A stretch of 64,000 nucleotides of DNA from Rheum nobile (lineage: Eukaryota; Streptophyta; Magnoliopsida; Caryophyllales; Polygonaceae). Below are positions 10,960 to 24,904 of the stretch, piece after piece; the first letter of the stretch is position 1; each line of letters starts with the position of its first letter. The stretch covers positions 744,001-808,000 of the forward strand of contig WOAB01000018.1 in the NCBI GenBank assembly GCA_027886185.1, in the 5' to 3' direction. The position numbers were made by a program, and so were the translations under genes. Below the pieces are notes generated by a model. That model did not search any database. It was not told the origin of the DNA and saw only the letters and a list, made by a program, of their open reading frames with translations.

Positions 10960-12080
10960 GATCCTTTTTTTGTCGCATATCAAAATCTTCAAACCTTTCT
11001 TGCTAGTAACTCTTGATTATGTAACATAAAACTGATCATGGGTGAAAACAGGGCATAGAAGATACAAACCGACATTTGTAAGAGATTGACCCTGGCTATT
11101 GTTTATCGGCATAGCAAAACATACACTCATGGGAAATTTCCTTCGTATTTCCTTCGTTGAAACTTGATCGGGTATGAAGTGTTTGATGATGACACGAGCA
11201 TGCGAGAAATCAAAACTGTATGTCCAATATTGTTGTTGAAATAGTTCTTCCTTGTATGACATTACTATCGAGTTGCGTGGTTATCAATCATGTCCCATTG
11301 CATAAATCTGAAGACTGATCAATCTTTCAAAGCAACATAATAGAGACATTAACCTTATGTTTCAATACATGATTTGGGACAGCATAACATCTAATATTGT
11401 TCAAGTAGTCAAACGTATAAACACTTGCATCGCTGTCTGCAATAAAACTTGTCTTGCAAAGGCTATCCGAACTGAGATAGACTTTCTCATTACCTGGTAA
11501 CAAAGACAATATATAGTCATTAACTCTATCTACATCTTCATGTGTTGGTGCAAGAATTGCTCGCTCTTCAAAGTATTTCGGAGACAACTTATTGTCAAAG
11601 AGAGATGGATAATCAGACTTAACAATTGCTGGAATCTGATCTAATCATAATCATTCACCAATAGTTCATCAAGAATTTATATTTGTGTTTCTCCATCATT
11701 GTCATCACTTACACTACCATCTCCGATGCTTAATACCCATTCAGAAAATTATTTTGTTTATTTGATATCATAATCAGATGTACCTTATTGAATTTTCATG
11801 TTTCTTGTCAAATTAAGAATTTTGCAATATTCTCACAAATATGATGAATTAATGGTGGCAAAAACAATATATTGTTTGCTTCATTTTGTGATAACGGGTA
11901 GAATTTGCATAAGTCTCCACCAAATACTATGATTTTCCCTCCAAAAGGTTGTACTGAACTAAGGGGATTGTACCCCATAAAATATCTCTTAAAGTCATGT
12001 CTAATACTTCAAAACATAATTTATTCGTCATCGAAGCTTCATCCCATATAATAAGTTTGGCAGCACAAAACCCTAACTTG
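10960..12080 (-). pseudogene. Decayed Helitron PIF1-type helicase
   Basis: Pieces of a plant Helitron RepHel helicase read from right to left on the minus strand. Around 12000-12060 a Walker B-like segment LIIWDEASM is seen; next come the ERAILAPT and VNDYILSLLPG region (11587-11327), an IDQSSDLCNGT segment near 11290-11330, and the C-terminal motif CFAMPINNSQGQSL with NVGLYL (11262-11017), then SRVTSKKGLKIL to about 10965. Several stop codons interrupt it and the Rep part is absent. The family drives rolling-circle transposition; this copy cannot. The solo LTR at 12168 is inserted just beyond its upstream end. Confidence 0.85.
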
Positions 12081-12733
12081 TAAAGATGATCAAACTATAT
12101 TAACTACGACCAATAAGTAGTCTAAAAATTAATATTAATAATGATAAATTATATTTAACAAATACGTTATGATACCCCGTATTTCTGTAAGATTTATTTG
12201 GAAATTTTGGAACTTTTCCCGAACACTCGTTTTGTACGTCGGATTTAATTCAGAGAGTTTAAGACATTCTGTGATGTGCTCTATCTCTGTAATATTTTTC
12301 TCAGTGAAATAATATACAGACGACGTGCTTTAGATGTTAATACTCGTTCGTGTACGATTATTTTTATCCCGAGTTAAGTCGATATCGTCCAAAAGCTGAG
12401 AAGGGCAAAGCCACGGTGGCGGCGACAGCCGCAATTAAGGCGGCGACCGCCGCGAAGGGCTCGAGGCAACAGTGCCCTCGTCTTCTAGCTGGGCGCGAAG
12501 ACCAGAAAACGGCGACCACCGCTTTAAGGGCTGCGACCACCGCATTAAGGGCGGCGACCGCCGCCAGTTGCCCGCCGCAGTTGTTTTGTTCAGCGGCGAC
12601 CAGGCTGAGACGCGGCGCCCGCCGCAAGCTAGCGGGGGCGTAGACCTGCGAGTCGTCGGCGACGTCTGACGACGCCGAACTAGCCCCGCCACGCCTCCAT
12701 TTAGGCCATCATTGTGTTCCCCTGGGCTTTGGC

Positions 12734-12740
12734 TATAAAT
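12734..12740 (+). promoter_or_regulatory. TATA box of the solo LTR promoter (copy A)
   Basis: TATAAAT in the context GGCTATAAATTGG, followed by a CT-rich leader. The equivalent TATAAAA occurs on the minus strand at 60530-60536 in copy B, so this is the probable U3/R boundary region. Confidence 0.6.
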
Positions 12741-13669
12741 TGGAGCCTTTGGTGAGCGGATTTGGCACACAATCAGAAGCTCAATCTCAAAATCTCTCTC
12801 GCCGGAGTTTTGTGCCCTCGTCGGATTTCTGAAGCAATCGTCGGGGTGTTGTTTGGTGTGTTTCCAGTGGCCCTTGTGAAGCCTTTTGGTTGCCTTTGAA
12901 GGTCAGAACCCAAAGCAAGGCAAAGGGGGGTCGAAACGAGTACCAATTGGTGAGTGTTCTTGCCGTTTCTGTTTTCTGGGTTCATCGCGGCGCCCGCCGT
13001 GTTCATGGCGGCGACCGCCGTGATGAACAGCGGCGCCCGTAAGGCCGCCGGCGACCGCCGCCAGAAGGCTGATGGCCTAGTTAGGCCTCGGCTTTGGTGG
13101 TCATCGTTCGGACGTCGTTCCTTTCGTATCCTTTCGTCTTCCTTTAGATTCGTACTGTTGTTATGTCGGATCTAACTTAGGGTTTCTTTATGGGTCGACT
13201 CGAAGGTTGTTGTGCTGTCGGAGCTTACCCGTGTCGAGCCTGGAATCCCGTCGTCGTTAGGCTTGTTCCAATTCAGCGGATTAAGGCAAGTGGCGGTTTG
13301 CTCTTGCTCATCGTTCCATATTTACATTAATTATCAATTGCTTAGTTGTTAATTAATTTGGAATGATTATGGTGTTCGTCTGGAAACGGTTTTGTTAACT
13401 GTTTTGGAAACTAAAATATGATATTATAATAGGTTGTATATCTGCTAGAACAACGCTATTATATATATATATATGTGTGTGTAGATTAATATAGATATTA
13501 TTATAGGTTGTATATTGTTAGAACAACGCTATTTTATCTGTAACTGGCCATGAGGGCATTGAGATGAATTATTGCTGCGTTTGTAACTGTTTAGTTAGAA
13601 CGAGTATTCGTAGGAACGCTACTGTGTATCCCAGTACGAGTGCTAGTCGTTTCTTGATAACCTAGTGGT

Positions 13670-13935
13670 TAGGATTTAGTTCCTACCATTCTTCTTTAGT
13701 GTCGTTGTAAGGATTTAGTTCCTGATTCCGCCTTAGGGATATAGTTCCCGCGGGATTTAGTTCCCGATTCGACTCTTGGGATTTAGCTCCCGAGTCAACT
13801 TCGCGTGTAGGGATTTAGTTCCTGACTCGACTCCGAGGGATTTAGTTCCCTAGGGATTTAGTTCCTGAATAGACTCGACTTTGGGGATTTAGTTCCCGAG
13901 TCAACTCCGCCTTAGGGATTTAGTTCCTGAGGGAT
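13670..13935 (+). repeat. GGGATTTAGTTCC minisatellite inside the LTR
   Basis: About ten copies of a GGGATTTAGTTCC(C/T) word are spaced by variable GACTCGACTC-like linkers. The reverse-complement array GGAACTAAATCCC occupies about 59460-59660 in copy B, so the array belongs to the LTR family. Confidence 0.85.
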
Positions 13936-14873
13936 CTAAAAAGATTATAACGTGATGTGGGTTTTGAAATTAAATAAGATAATGTATCCGAGTGCACATA
14001 ATTAATATACCTTTGACGAGTAGTGCAGCTAAGTAAATAGTGCATCTAGGAAAGCTCGTCTCGACTCTTGATCAGAGTACGTTCTCTTTCCAATCTGGAT
14101 TCGCTGTAAGCGGTGAGGTTGGTCGTGAACCGAAACATCTAAGTCAGCTTTTAAATCACTGATGTCTGATTCTTAAACGTTCCAGATTTGTCATATTTCC
14201 TTAAAGACTCACTTCCGTTGGAGTCTTCTTTCGGGTCGATTTCTGTGAAGATTCATTCTTCCAGAGTCTTCTCTTGTGTATACCTCTTGTTATTATTCCG
14301 TAGAAGTATGAAGGTTGATTATCGTTATCGGTTATCATTCAAGAAACGATAAGTCTAACCTAATACAACTACATCGAACCTTCTGCTTTGTACCCTTGAT
14401 AGTCTATTCAAGTAGACTAACCCACGAACTTTGTTCTCCGCATGTGGGCTGGTGTCATCCGTTCGATTCGGCACATCAGATAGAAAGCAGCTCAGAAGAA
14501 TAGAAGGACTATGGAGTCGACGGTGGTTTTCGAATGTTTAAGTTATTTTGTTAATCAGGTTGAGATCTTTTGGGCAATGACTTTGGTTGTAATGTGTTTT
14601 GTAAGACTTCCGCTGTACCCTACTTTATAAGACTTCCGTTGTATTTGGTTTAAACTCTGTGTTAGCCTATTCGGGATTGGGTTGTAATCCCGTAACTCCT
14701 GTTTCTTTGACAATGTTATGTTTTGGAATTGAATGCTTTGATCATTATGTATCATTTGTATTTCATAAATTGTATTTAAATGATAAAGCCTTGGGTGATC
14801 TCGGTAAGGAACACTGGGTCACTGGCGGTAATACATTTCCAAAAGGGTTAAGTTTTGGGGGTGTTACATACGT

Positions 14874-16443
14874 TGTGAGGATTAGGCCCATATGAAATTT
14901 GGTTTACAATTGTGTTAGAGTGGGTTATTTATTTTATAGAATTATCGTTTTAAGATAAAAATACATTATGACATAACATATATATCATAATCTAATATAA
15001 TACATATATAAAGTATAAACAATGTGATTGATAAATGCGACATCATATATGCTCTTTAGCTCGTAAAAATTGAATTTAAATGACTTTAAATAGACTATAC
15101 GAAATACATTAATTATGGAAATTGGTAAGTAAACTACTTCAACATAAACACTGGATTTATCTTAATCGACTTTAATATAATCTGTTCAATAATATTTTAC
15201 ATATTCTTGATAGGAATATACGGTTTCAAGCAATTTGTGGACTTGATCGTAGACTACTACAACATAAAAACTGGATTTAACAAAATTGATAAATTTATAT
15301 TAATATAAAAAGATATTATAAAGCTTCAATGTGTAGAAAAATTATAGAGAAGAAACAATGAGTGTTTTAAGATGATATGACAAGATTAGTTGATAAATAT
15401 CTACTTACACTATCAAATAAGATATATGAAAAATAGAGTTTTCAATCTATTCAAAATTAGTTAGGAAAATAAATGGTTACAAAATCCCTACGCATATAAA
15501 TTGAGATTCTGTAATAAAAACTTATCTTATTGATTTTTATTACCTACTATAATCAAAACTTATTTTATTTTATACATGGAAAAATAAAATTTTATTTTTT
15601 TCATATCTTTTCGGAATATTTGACAGCTCTTGTAGTTGATAATTTTTTTCTAATGTGGTGACAACACATAAGGTTTTGGTTTAGTAGAATAGTAGATTAC
15701 ACTCCGCGCTTTGAACAACTTTAAAAAAAAGTTATGCATACCAATAATATGTTTCATATAATATATTGACATGGTCATAAATCATTATACTTATAGCACG
15801 TTTTCACCTTTGTTTTGTATAAAGCTTACTTTTAGTAATTTTCGGGTCCTAGTCTTATCTTTTCGAAATGTTAGAATATATTCATAGAAACATATTTTCA
15901 TGGTAACTAAATTGAAATATTATCCATTGCATATTTCAAAATGTAGTTGATAATCACTCATTAAACTACTTATTGGTGGTGCTTAGAATCTGACTTCTGC
16001 CTCTATTGTTTAGTATTTTTAATTATGAAAATATGATAGTGTATATAAGCTATATGATTTTGTTTGACATGTTTAGTTTTGGAAATAGAATAATATTTTA
16101 TATAATTATTATTTTATATTAAAAAAAAGATTTTTGAAGATCGTTATTATGATTGACATGTTTAGTTTAGAAAATAGGAAATCTGATATATATTTATTAT
16201 ATTGAATTAAAAAAAATGCTATATGACAGAAAGAATAAGAGGATGCCATGTGGTACAAGGAGGATGTGTGCTTAATAGGGGGATGTCATGTGACATAGAG
16301 AGGTTTTAGTTTAGTAGATATATATTAGATTTTTTGTTTGTAATTAAATATATTAAAACAAAGTAAAAAAAAATGAGAGAATGACACATGGCAAATGATG
16401 AGGTGATTTGATTAGGGGGTGTCTTGTGGTTTAGATAGGTTTA
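14874..16443. other. AT-rich intergenic DNA with Helitron-end-like words
   Basis: No open frame of substance. Helitron 5'-terminus-like words in reverse complement (TTTAGTAGA...AGTAGATT or TTAGTAGATATATATTAGA) appear at about 15680-15700 and 16310-16332. Confidence 0.4.
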
Positions 16444-16451
16444 GGTTTAGC

Positions 16452-18300
16452 TAGACCTGTACAAGTCCGGGCTCAGGCCGGGTATTTCGCATTTTTTTAC
16501 CCGGTTGACCGGGCCGGGCTAAGCCCGCCCGGTCCAACCGGGCTGGGTTTTCTGTCCGGGCCCGTCCGGTCAACCGGGCCGGGTAGCCCGGTGGGCTAGC
16601 CCGGTTCAATTTTATGCATTTTATACACATTTAAAAAATGACTTATTACATTTTTTTTTTAATATGATGTTATTGTTGGGTACCTGAAATCCTCCTCCTG
16701 AAAAAATGCAAATTATTTGCAACATATATCACAAATATAAAAGCAAAATATAACCAAAGAAAAAGAAACATTCAACAATCCTACAAAAGTATAAATCATT
16801 TGCACCAAGCACAAGTTCAACAATCCTGCAAAAGTACAACATAAAAACACAACAATCCTGCAAACAAGAGTGCCAAGTGCCAACAAGGCAACATCATAAA
16901 GATACAATTCCATGAAAAAATCCAGAAATACAAATCCACATTGCAAACCAAACAAAAGGAACACAATAACGAGCAATCCTCTAAGATGAGACGTACCATT
17001 ATCTGGATTAGCTTTGAAGTTAGTCTTACAGTGATTGCATTGAGCAGTGATCGAACCATCACCCAAAGTACTTCTTGTCATATTATCCCAAACATTTGAC
17101 TTCAGTCTTTTGCCTTTTGAAGTGCACTGAGTATTTGTATTGATTTGATCTACTTGAATATCCACATTGTCATCAGCTGACTCCATTGGTGGTTCCATCC
17201 CTAAGAGTTTGAAAACAGCAAATGGTTAAAAATCCAAAAATAACAAAAACAAACCATAACGGTGTATTGCAGTAACTTCACAATCTCACCAAAAAACAAA
17301 CAAACGAAATAGCAAATGGATCCCTGTATTAATTAGATATGAGTGTATTAATCTATGAGCCCTAATTGGTTGAACCATCTCAGCAAAAACAAAAAAAAAC
17401 AGCAAATGGCGTATGCGTATTGCAGTAAGAAATAGCAAATTGGTTGAAGCATCTCACTATCTCAGCAAACCATCTCAATCTCAGCAAACCATCTCAACAA
17501 ATTGGTTGAAATAGCACTATGGACGTATTAATCTGTGAGCCCTAATTGATTGAACCATCTCAGCAAACCATCTCAATCTCAGCAAAAAAAATGGAGAATT
17601 GCGAACGGAGGGCTGTTACAGTGGAAGGAAAAAGCAATTACCTCAGGCCTTACGCAAATCGACGGTGGCTACCTGGCAAGGGCTCGGTGGCGACTGGCCT
17701 AGCGCAGGATGGAGGTGGCTCGGCGGTGGCGACTGGTTGCGACTGCGACTGGCCTAGCAGGGGATGGTTGAGACTGCGACTGGCCTAGCGGGGGATGAAG
17801 ATGGAGGTGGCGACTGGTTGCGACTGCTCAGCGGTGGCGACTGGTTGCGACTGCTCGGCGGTGGTGACTCGGTGGCGCGACGTGATGGAGGGGGATGGAG
17901 ATGGAGGAGGATGAAGATGGAGAAGGGAGAGTCGAGACTCGAGATGGTCTGGGATAGAGATGGAGATAGCAGGGGATGGAGATGGTCTGGGATGGAGATG
18001 GAGTTTGAAGAGAGGATGGAGGCGGAAACTGGAAAGGAAAGGAAAAGAAGGGATTAGGTTAGAGTTTTTATTTTTTTTATTATTTATACTTATATATAAA
18101 TATATATTATTAATATGAATAGTACCGGGTACCGGGCCGGGCTTATAGGCCCTGTCGGGCCTAGAAGTGTGTCCGTGCCCGGCCCGATACTGTACTGGGC
18201 TGGCCCGGCCCGACCGGGCCAATATACTTGTCCAGACCCGGTTTTTATACCGGGCGGGCGGTCCGGGCCGGTCGGGCTAGCCCGGACTTGTACAGGTCTA
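16452..18300 (-). mobile_element. Non-autonomous hAT element carrying a transposase fragment
   Basis: Terminal inverted repeats TAGACCTGTACAAGTCCGGG and its complement at the far end are flanked by a perfect 8-bp TSD GGTTTAGC (16444-16451 and 18301-18308), diagnostic of hAT. Subterminal regions are dense in CCGGG words. The interior holds a BED zinc-finger fragment on the minus strand and a GGTGGCGACTGG-like repeat patch (17650-17890). The target itself resembles a Helitron 5' terminus, split by this insertion. Confidence 0.92.
16713..17198 (-). pseudogene. hAT transposase N-terminal fragment with BED zinc finger
   Basis: The minus-strand frame from 17198 encodes an acidic start followed by a BED-finger pattern: KSNVWDNMTR, CNHCKTNF about 25 residues later, and a His at TSHLR. 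BED fingers bind DNA in hAT transposases. After TSHLR the reading becomes a hydrophobic, Cys/Phe-rich stretch without family resemblance, so the frame has probably run into an intron or rearranged DNA. The hAT catalytic core and dimerisation domain are missing from the element. It cannot encode an active transposase alone. Confidence 0.7.
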
Positions 18301-18308
18301 GGTTTAGC

Positions 18309-21100
18309 GTATATATAGTAGATTGTTGTGGAAGTTTTATATTGGTAATCTTTGTTATTGATTTGTGTGATTCATTTGTGTGTAAATTAGGAAGTGATTA
18401 GTTTATTTATGTGATTAATTTGTATCTGAATTAATAAATTGTATGTAAATTAGGAAGTGGTTATTTTGATTGATTTGTATCTAAATTAGGAATTAGTTTA
18501 GGTTATGATACAAATTTTTTCTATATAAATTTAGATTTTTTTTAAAAATCTCAAAAAATAGCATGTCGCATTTTTATTGTGGAGGTGGAATGTGGCATAT
18601 TGAAGTTTTGTCTTAGTAGATATATAGTACATTATTTATAATATAATACTTTGACCCAAAAAATACAATTGTAAAAATGATTATATCTATTAAATAAATT
18701 AGATATATATTTTTATGCGTCCTTTCCCATACCACGACCGTATAAAATAGATACAATAAATTAGTTTTTTCAAAAATAGGTTTATAAAATTAATATTAGT
18801 ACACTTATAGCTCAATATTGAAAACGGCCTTTAATAATTTATTTTCGTACTAAACTAATAATTAGAAATTTTGTATTACTAAGTAATAATTTATATCTTA
18901 TTTCATTTAACTATTGAGTATGTAATAATGTATCCTTACAAAATATTTATTTCTAAGATTCCGCATAATATTTATTGCAAATATTTGCAGTTTTACAATG
19001 CAAAAAAAAAGTACACATAATTGACCTATTATACGCTACTAATTAATCACTTACTCACTAGATATTTATGAACGTTTAGAAAATGAATGTACAAATTAAG
19101 GTCCTAATAACATTTTATTTTTATTTTTTAGTTTTATATAAATAAAAAATTAATTATTTTTCCTATTTTTATAACTATAGTATATAATATTAGATAATAT
19201 ATTTTGTTATTTATTTATATTTATAGTAAAAACTAATTTTTAATAGTGTTATGAAATTAAAATATAAAAATAAATTAAAAATAATAGAAAACCGGTCCAT
19301 CCGGTCCGGACCGAAAACCGGCCGGGTTTGGACCGGAGCGGAACCGAAATTTTCAAAATATGTGGACCGGGGACCGGACCGTAATTCTCCCGGTCCGGTC
19401 CATTTTTCCGGTCTGAATCTGCACAGCCCTACAAATTTCATTATTGATATTAATTTTTTTATAGTAATCTTAGAGATTACAAATATAATTGGAAAGATTA
19501 AGATATATATTGACTTTTAAAATAAAATTTATTACTTGAAAAATTGAGATGACAAGTGGCATACAATGGCATGGTTTATTCTTAGGATGACATACGGCAT
19601 AGGAAATTTTGGATCTGTTTATCCATCTTCCTAATTTGAATACAAATCCAGCACAAATATTACAAATCCAAATGTTTTCTAGTTATATACAAATTCAAAA
19701 TTTCCTAATTATATACAAAGCCAAAATTTCTTAATTATATGAATGATTGATATACGAAATTATGATCCGAATATGATTTTGATATTAATATTATTTAGAT
19801 CTATTTTTTTAATACATAGATTAATTTTAATAGTTATTAATATTTTTTATTCAATATATATGACATAAAACCCGTGTCTGGCACGAAAATTTTGATAGTT
19901 AAGTACTAAATTTACAAATTGTCCTGAGAATTGTCACTAATGCATATTTGCATGTAATCGGAGGTGTTTGTTTACTCAATTGAAGTAGATAAACATTACA
20001 TAATTAAAATACTAAATAATCCATAATTAGCTGGTAGTATAGTAATACAAAACCAATTATAAACACATGCACTATATAATCCTCTGAGTCCTCCTCCATA
20101 TTCTTATGTCACTAATTTGTAAGCAAATCTGCAAGTTCAGTTTTTGGAAACAAATCATTTGTTTGGTACGAATTTGTTATTGCACTGCATGTTTATTGGA
20201 TATTTTGTAGTCCATTTTGGAAAGAATTGATGTTAAAAATATTGTAGATTTATTTTCGTATAGTGCATACGAAATATATTGCAAAGAAATCAAATCTGCA
20301 TAGAATGTAATATTTTGTGTTCAATTTTTGAAATAATTAATTATAAAAAATTGCAAAGTTACTTTTGTATAGTATGCATAGGATGTAACTTATTGCAGAG
20401 ATTTGATTTTCAAATTAAAATAAAAAAAATGATAGATTGCCACGTGACAAAATTAATGACATGATGCCACGTGGCAGTAGGGAATGGTGGGTTTATTATG
20501 GAGGCCAAGTGACTTAGTTGGGGTTCTACTTTTGTGGGTATATAGTAAATTTGCACGTTCAGTTTTTAGAAACAAATCATTTATTTCCAACACATTTGTT
20601 ATTGCAATGCAGATTTATTGAATAATCGTTGGTCCATTTTGGAAAGAATTTATGTTAACAATATTACAGATTTATTTAAGTGCAAAAAATATATGGTAGA
20701 TACTATTTTGTGCTATGTTTTGGAAATAATGGATTATAAAAATATTCATATGGTATGCATAGTCTGTAATTAGGACAGAGATTGAATTTTATTTTATTTG
20801 ATTATCAAAATAAAAACGAAAAAAAGGATAGCTTGCCATATGACAAAATTAATGGCGTGATGTCATATGGTATTAGAGAGAGTTGGTTTATTTTTGGGGC
20901 ATCATGTGACGTAGTAGGAATTCTGCTTTAGTAGATATATATTAGATTAGTCATAATTTTTAGGCTTTTTTTAGACAAACCCAAGTTAATTATAAGGTAA
21001 GTACCTAATCAACTAAAAGTACCATAATGAATGAACAACGAATGAAGACCAATTCAATGAAATTACTCAACATTTAACAAATGGTGACATCTCTTGAACG
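18309..21100. other. AT-rich mosaic of Helitron ends and a low-complexity hAT-like fragment
   Basis: Helitron 5'-end-like words in reverse complement occur near 18611-18630, 20525-20545 and 20930-20950, preceded by CATGTGGCATA/CACGTGGCA phrases. A hairpin CGTGTCTGGCACG near 19873 resembles a Helitron 3' terminus. Positions 19285-19430 hold a CCGGTCCGGACC-rich fragment ending TGCACAGCCCTA, like one end of a hAT MITE. No gene seen. Confidence 0.5.
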
Positions 21101-21596
21101 TTGATGGCAAGGGGGAGGGGATTCCCCACAATAGGGACAGGGTGTTTAATTGGGGATGGGGGCGAGGTGCGGGGAAAATTTAAACTCCGTATCGGGGTGG
21201 GGATAGAGGTTCCCACCCCGTTTTTCGTCCCTAACGGAAAAACTCGTAGGGATCTCCATCAGATACATTATTTTTATAATTTTTTTAATCTTAAATCCTA
21301 AATTTTATACTGTTTAGTCTCTAGACCTTGTATTCTTTAGATGTTAAACCATAAATCTCAAATCATTTATACTCAAAATCTTAATAATATATAAATTAAA
21401 ACAACATTTAAAAAATTTATGTGTAGTGAAACGGGGACGGAGATCCCCGACGGGGAGCGGGGACCCGACGGGGACGGGTGAAATTTTTTATCCCCGTTCA
21501 GGGACGGGGGTGAGGACTGGGGACAAAAACGGGGACGCGGACAGGGAGAGTATTCCTCGTCCCGAACCCGCCCCATTGTTATCCCTAGATGCGTAT
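21100..21596. mobile_element. Low-complexity hAT-like MITE (GGGGAC-rich)
   Basis: The sequence is rich in GGGGACGGGG and ends with GCCCCATTGTTATCCCTAG, matching the terminus of the better-preserved element at 49577-50372. The left end is diverged, so no TSD is resolved. Open frames here (21101-21301, 21373-21674) are composition artefacts. Confidence 0.55.
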
Positions 21597-21599
21597 ATG

Positions 21600-24430
21600 C
21601 GTATAAACTTCAACATAAAAACTTTCGAGATTCAAACTCAATCTTTTTGTAGAGTTGAACATAAATTTTTTTAAAAGTGTATCAAAATATAGAATAAAAA
21701 TTGAAGATTTTCAACACAATATATAAAAATAATAATCATTTTTTTTGTGCAACAATAATCATTTGTTAACAAGTTTACAAAAGGGTGTTACTTTGCGCAC
21801 CCCACTAATTTCTTTATACACCCCTGTATAGACAATTATACCCTTATTAGATTTAGAAATTACCATATATCCTAAACCTAAACCCTAAATCCTAAATCCT
21901 AAACCCTAAGAAATTAGGAGATTGTAAAATATATGAAGTTGTATTGCATAGGAAATTGAAAGGTTTGAGATTTTGACATATAAAAGGATGAACATTTTAA
22001 CAAAAGGGTAAATCTATCATATTTCTAAAAATAAAGGTATATAAAAAAATTGTAAGGATACACTGAGATCGTTCTTTAAAAAATTAGAAAAACAGATATG
22101 AATGACCGGAGATACTAACTAATACTAACATTTTAAGTGTTAACAATCCGCCAAAGCAAGTCATAAAATCGTTTGCCCTATTGAAACTACACTAGCATAT
22201 CTGCATATGTTCCGTATTTTTCACGAGCTTGGTTAATAAAACTCAAAATTATAATTTTATTAAATATGTATGAAAATTAAAATGGTAAGTTATAAACTTA
22301 ATCTCTTGAAAACATGCTGATAAGGTTTTTGTATAATTTGATTTCAAAATATATAGGCGAATTTGTATACAAAAATGGAAATAAATTAGAAATTTCATAC
22401 AAAAAAAATTGAATAAGAAAACATATAAATAGATTAAAGTAATGGAAACAATTAATTAACAATTAATTAGTATATTTAATTAAAAGGGGAAATGGTTAAA
22501 TTATATCAGACATTTATTTTAAATATTTTTAATATATTACAACTTTTGCATCATGAATCATACATTACCAATTATATTATTCATTACATGTTAATATGTT
22601 ATCAATTATTATATATATTTAAAACTGTAAAAATATTACGTTTTTAGGTATATAATTTTGAAAAACATACCTTTGACATGCTTAGAACATATATTTTAAT
22701 TTTTGGCTTTATATATTAATTTATAACTAATTTTAACATAGTTTTCCATTTTTGTTTTGTACATATATATATATTATATAAATAATTTTAATTACATATT
22801 ATATTTAACATAACTAATAAGTTAAATTATTAGACATGTCACTTGGGTCAGTCAATTCGGTTTCGAGTTTGTTCATTTCGAGTTCGGTTGAGTACGGATC
22901 GAATCAATTTGCATGTCAAGTCGGGTGATCATTACAGGTGAGCGGGCGGTTTAAGTTGATCCAATGAGTCAAGAGCGATTTTTTTAAACTATTCATTCAC
23001 TTTTAAAATAATATTTTAATTAAAAATATGAAAACTATGTAAAAATAAACTAAAATCATTTAAAAATTTAAAAATTATTAATTATTTATATAATTGAGAT
23101 TATTACAAATCATTATTTTCTTTTATTTTTATTTAAATTATATTTATAACTCATTTATTATATATATTTTACAAATATTTTATATTTGCTTGTTAATCGG
23201 TCGGGTTCGGGTTAGTCAGGTTTGGATTACATATTCCCGGGTCAGATTCGGGTTTGTTAATTTCGGGTTACTAAAAACTTTGGTCGGTTCAGATCGGGTT
23301 CAAATGCGGGTCGACAAATGATTTCCGACAAATGATTTCGGTCTTGTTCTGACAAATCTATAAAGTATATATTGTAAATAATTCTATTTGCAAATAAGAA
23401 GAAATTAATAAGGTGAAAATTTATAAATAATGTTTGAGAATATAATATTTGTATAATTAAGGTAAGTAATTTTAGGTAAAAAATAAATAGAAAAGAAATA
23501 GAATATATAAACATGAAAATTAGAAAAGATAAAATTATAATTGTACATTGAGATTTGTCTACGTGACATTGCTTAAGGGCTGACACTTAGGAGAGATAAT
23601 TAGGGCTTTAGTATAGTGTATAGATATACAAATAGTAGATTGTTTTTTTATAAGGAAAGTTTTGTATCTATAATCTTTGTTGTGGTAGATTGTTGTGGAA
23701 GTTTTCTATTGATAATTTTTGTTATTGATTTGTGTGATTCATTTGACTGTAAATTAGAAAGTGATTAGTTTATTTATGTGATTAATTTGTATCTAAATTA
23801 TGAATTTGTTTGAAAATTAGAAAGTGATTAGTTTATTTATGTGATTTATTTGTATCTAAATTATGAATTATTTAGGTTTATGATACAAATCTTTTCTATA
23901 TAAATCTTAAAAAATGACATGTTCTATTTTCATTGTGGGAGTGCCAAGTTACATAGTGAGATTTGGTTTTAGTAGATACATACTAGTAGATTACAATTTT
24001 CTATATTGTTGAAATATCTTATTTTTTTATGCATTAGAATGGTATTAAAATTTCAAGGTTTTTATATATATATTCACCCACATCTTGATTTTGCAATGCC
24101 AATTTGTGTCACACATTTAGATTATTAGATTACAATTTTAAGCGAATGAGAAGCAAAATCGTGGAATAGTTACCAGTGTAGAAGGACTTTTGTATAATTT
24201 TCAGCAAAATTTTCTTTGCAAAAAATAAATATTTAAAGAAAATTTCAGTTTATTACCTCATTATCATTAAGAAATTAACGGCAAGCTTAGTTTATAATTA
24301 AGGACTACATATATTACTTCTACACTTGTCCAGTTGTCCTACATGCTACAACTACATCAACTTTGCTTGAAAAATAATATACTCATTGTGTAGTTCACAA
24401 TCACCACTCATGCTTTCGGTCATCAACTTT
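21600..24430. other. AT-rich DNA with repeat fragments
   Basis: A CCTAAACCCTAAA-type run lies at 21870-21912. A GGGTTCGGGTT-rich low-complexity patch is at 22845-23320. Helitron 5'-end-like words are near 23609-23640 and 23970-23990. No credible coding region. Confidence 0.4.
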
Positions 24431-24633
24431 GGGTCCGTTCGTTAGGGTGAACGGTGAGAGAAACCGTTTGACCAAATTTTTTTTTTTTAATTTTAAAATG
24501 GTGTTAATCACCGTTTGGCAATTTTTTTTTTTTTTTTGTAAACTCCAATTTTTGTTTTTTAAAAAAAAATTAATCCGGTTTTTTAAATATAAACGGTGTT
24601 AACCACCGTTGGCAAATTTTGTTTTTTAAATAT

Positions 24634-24654
24634 AAACGGTGTTAACCACCGTTT
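24634..24654. repeat. Representative terminal palindrome of the PMD/MULE element, left side
   Basis: AAACGGTGTTAACCACCGTTT is close to a perfect palindrome. It is one of four on this side; the preceding copy at 24592-24610 has the same core. Confidence 0.8.
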
Positions 24655-24904
24655 ACGAATTTTTCTTTAAAAAAAAAATAGCGAATTTTGGGGATTTTAA
24701 TGGGGGTTTATGGGATATTTGGATATTATTTTTATGGGGTTTATGTAATTTATTTAAAAATATAATAAAATTTATGTATTTTACTTTTTTTTTTTTAAAT
24801 AGCAAATTTATATTAACATATCAAATAAATTCAAATCATACAAAATAAAATATTAATGAACTAAAGTCAATAAAATTTAGATTAAAGTATTACAAAAGAT
24901 TTAT

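Larger units (their letters stand above)
12168..14868 (+). mobile_element. Solo LTR, Ty3/gypsy-like (copy A)
   Basis: A 2,701-bp repeat from TATGATACCCC to GTGTTACA, flanked by a perfect 5-bp TSD TACGT (12163-12167 and 14869-14873). It aligns along its length, in opposite orientation, with 58525-60998. Inside are GC-rich repeats with core GGCGGCGACCGCCG (12413-12660, 12985-13070), a TATA box at 12734-12740, and an array of GGGATTTAGTTCC units. No gag or pol is present, so it is a solo LTR left by LTR-LTR recombination. Ends resemble plant chromovirus (Tekay-type) LTRs, but the lineage is not proven. Confidence 0.88.
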
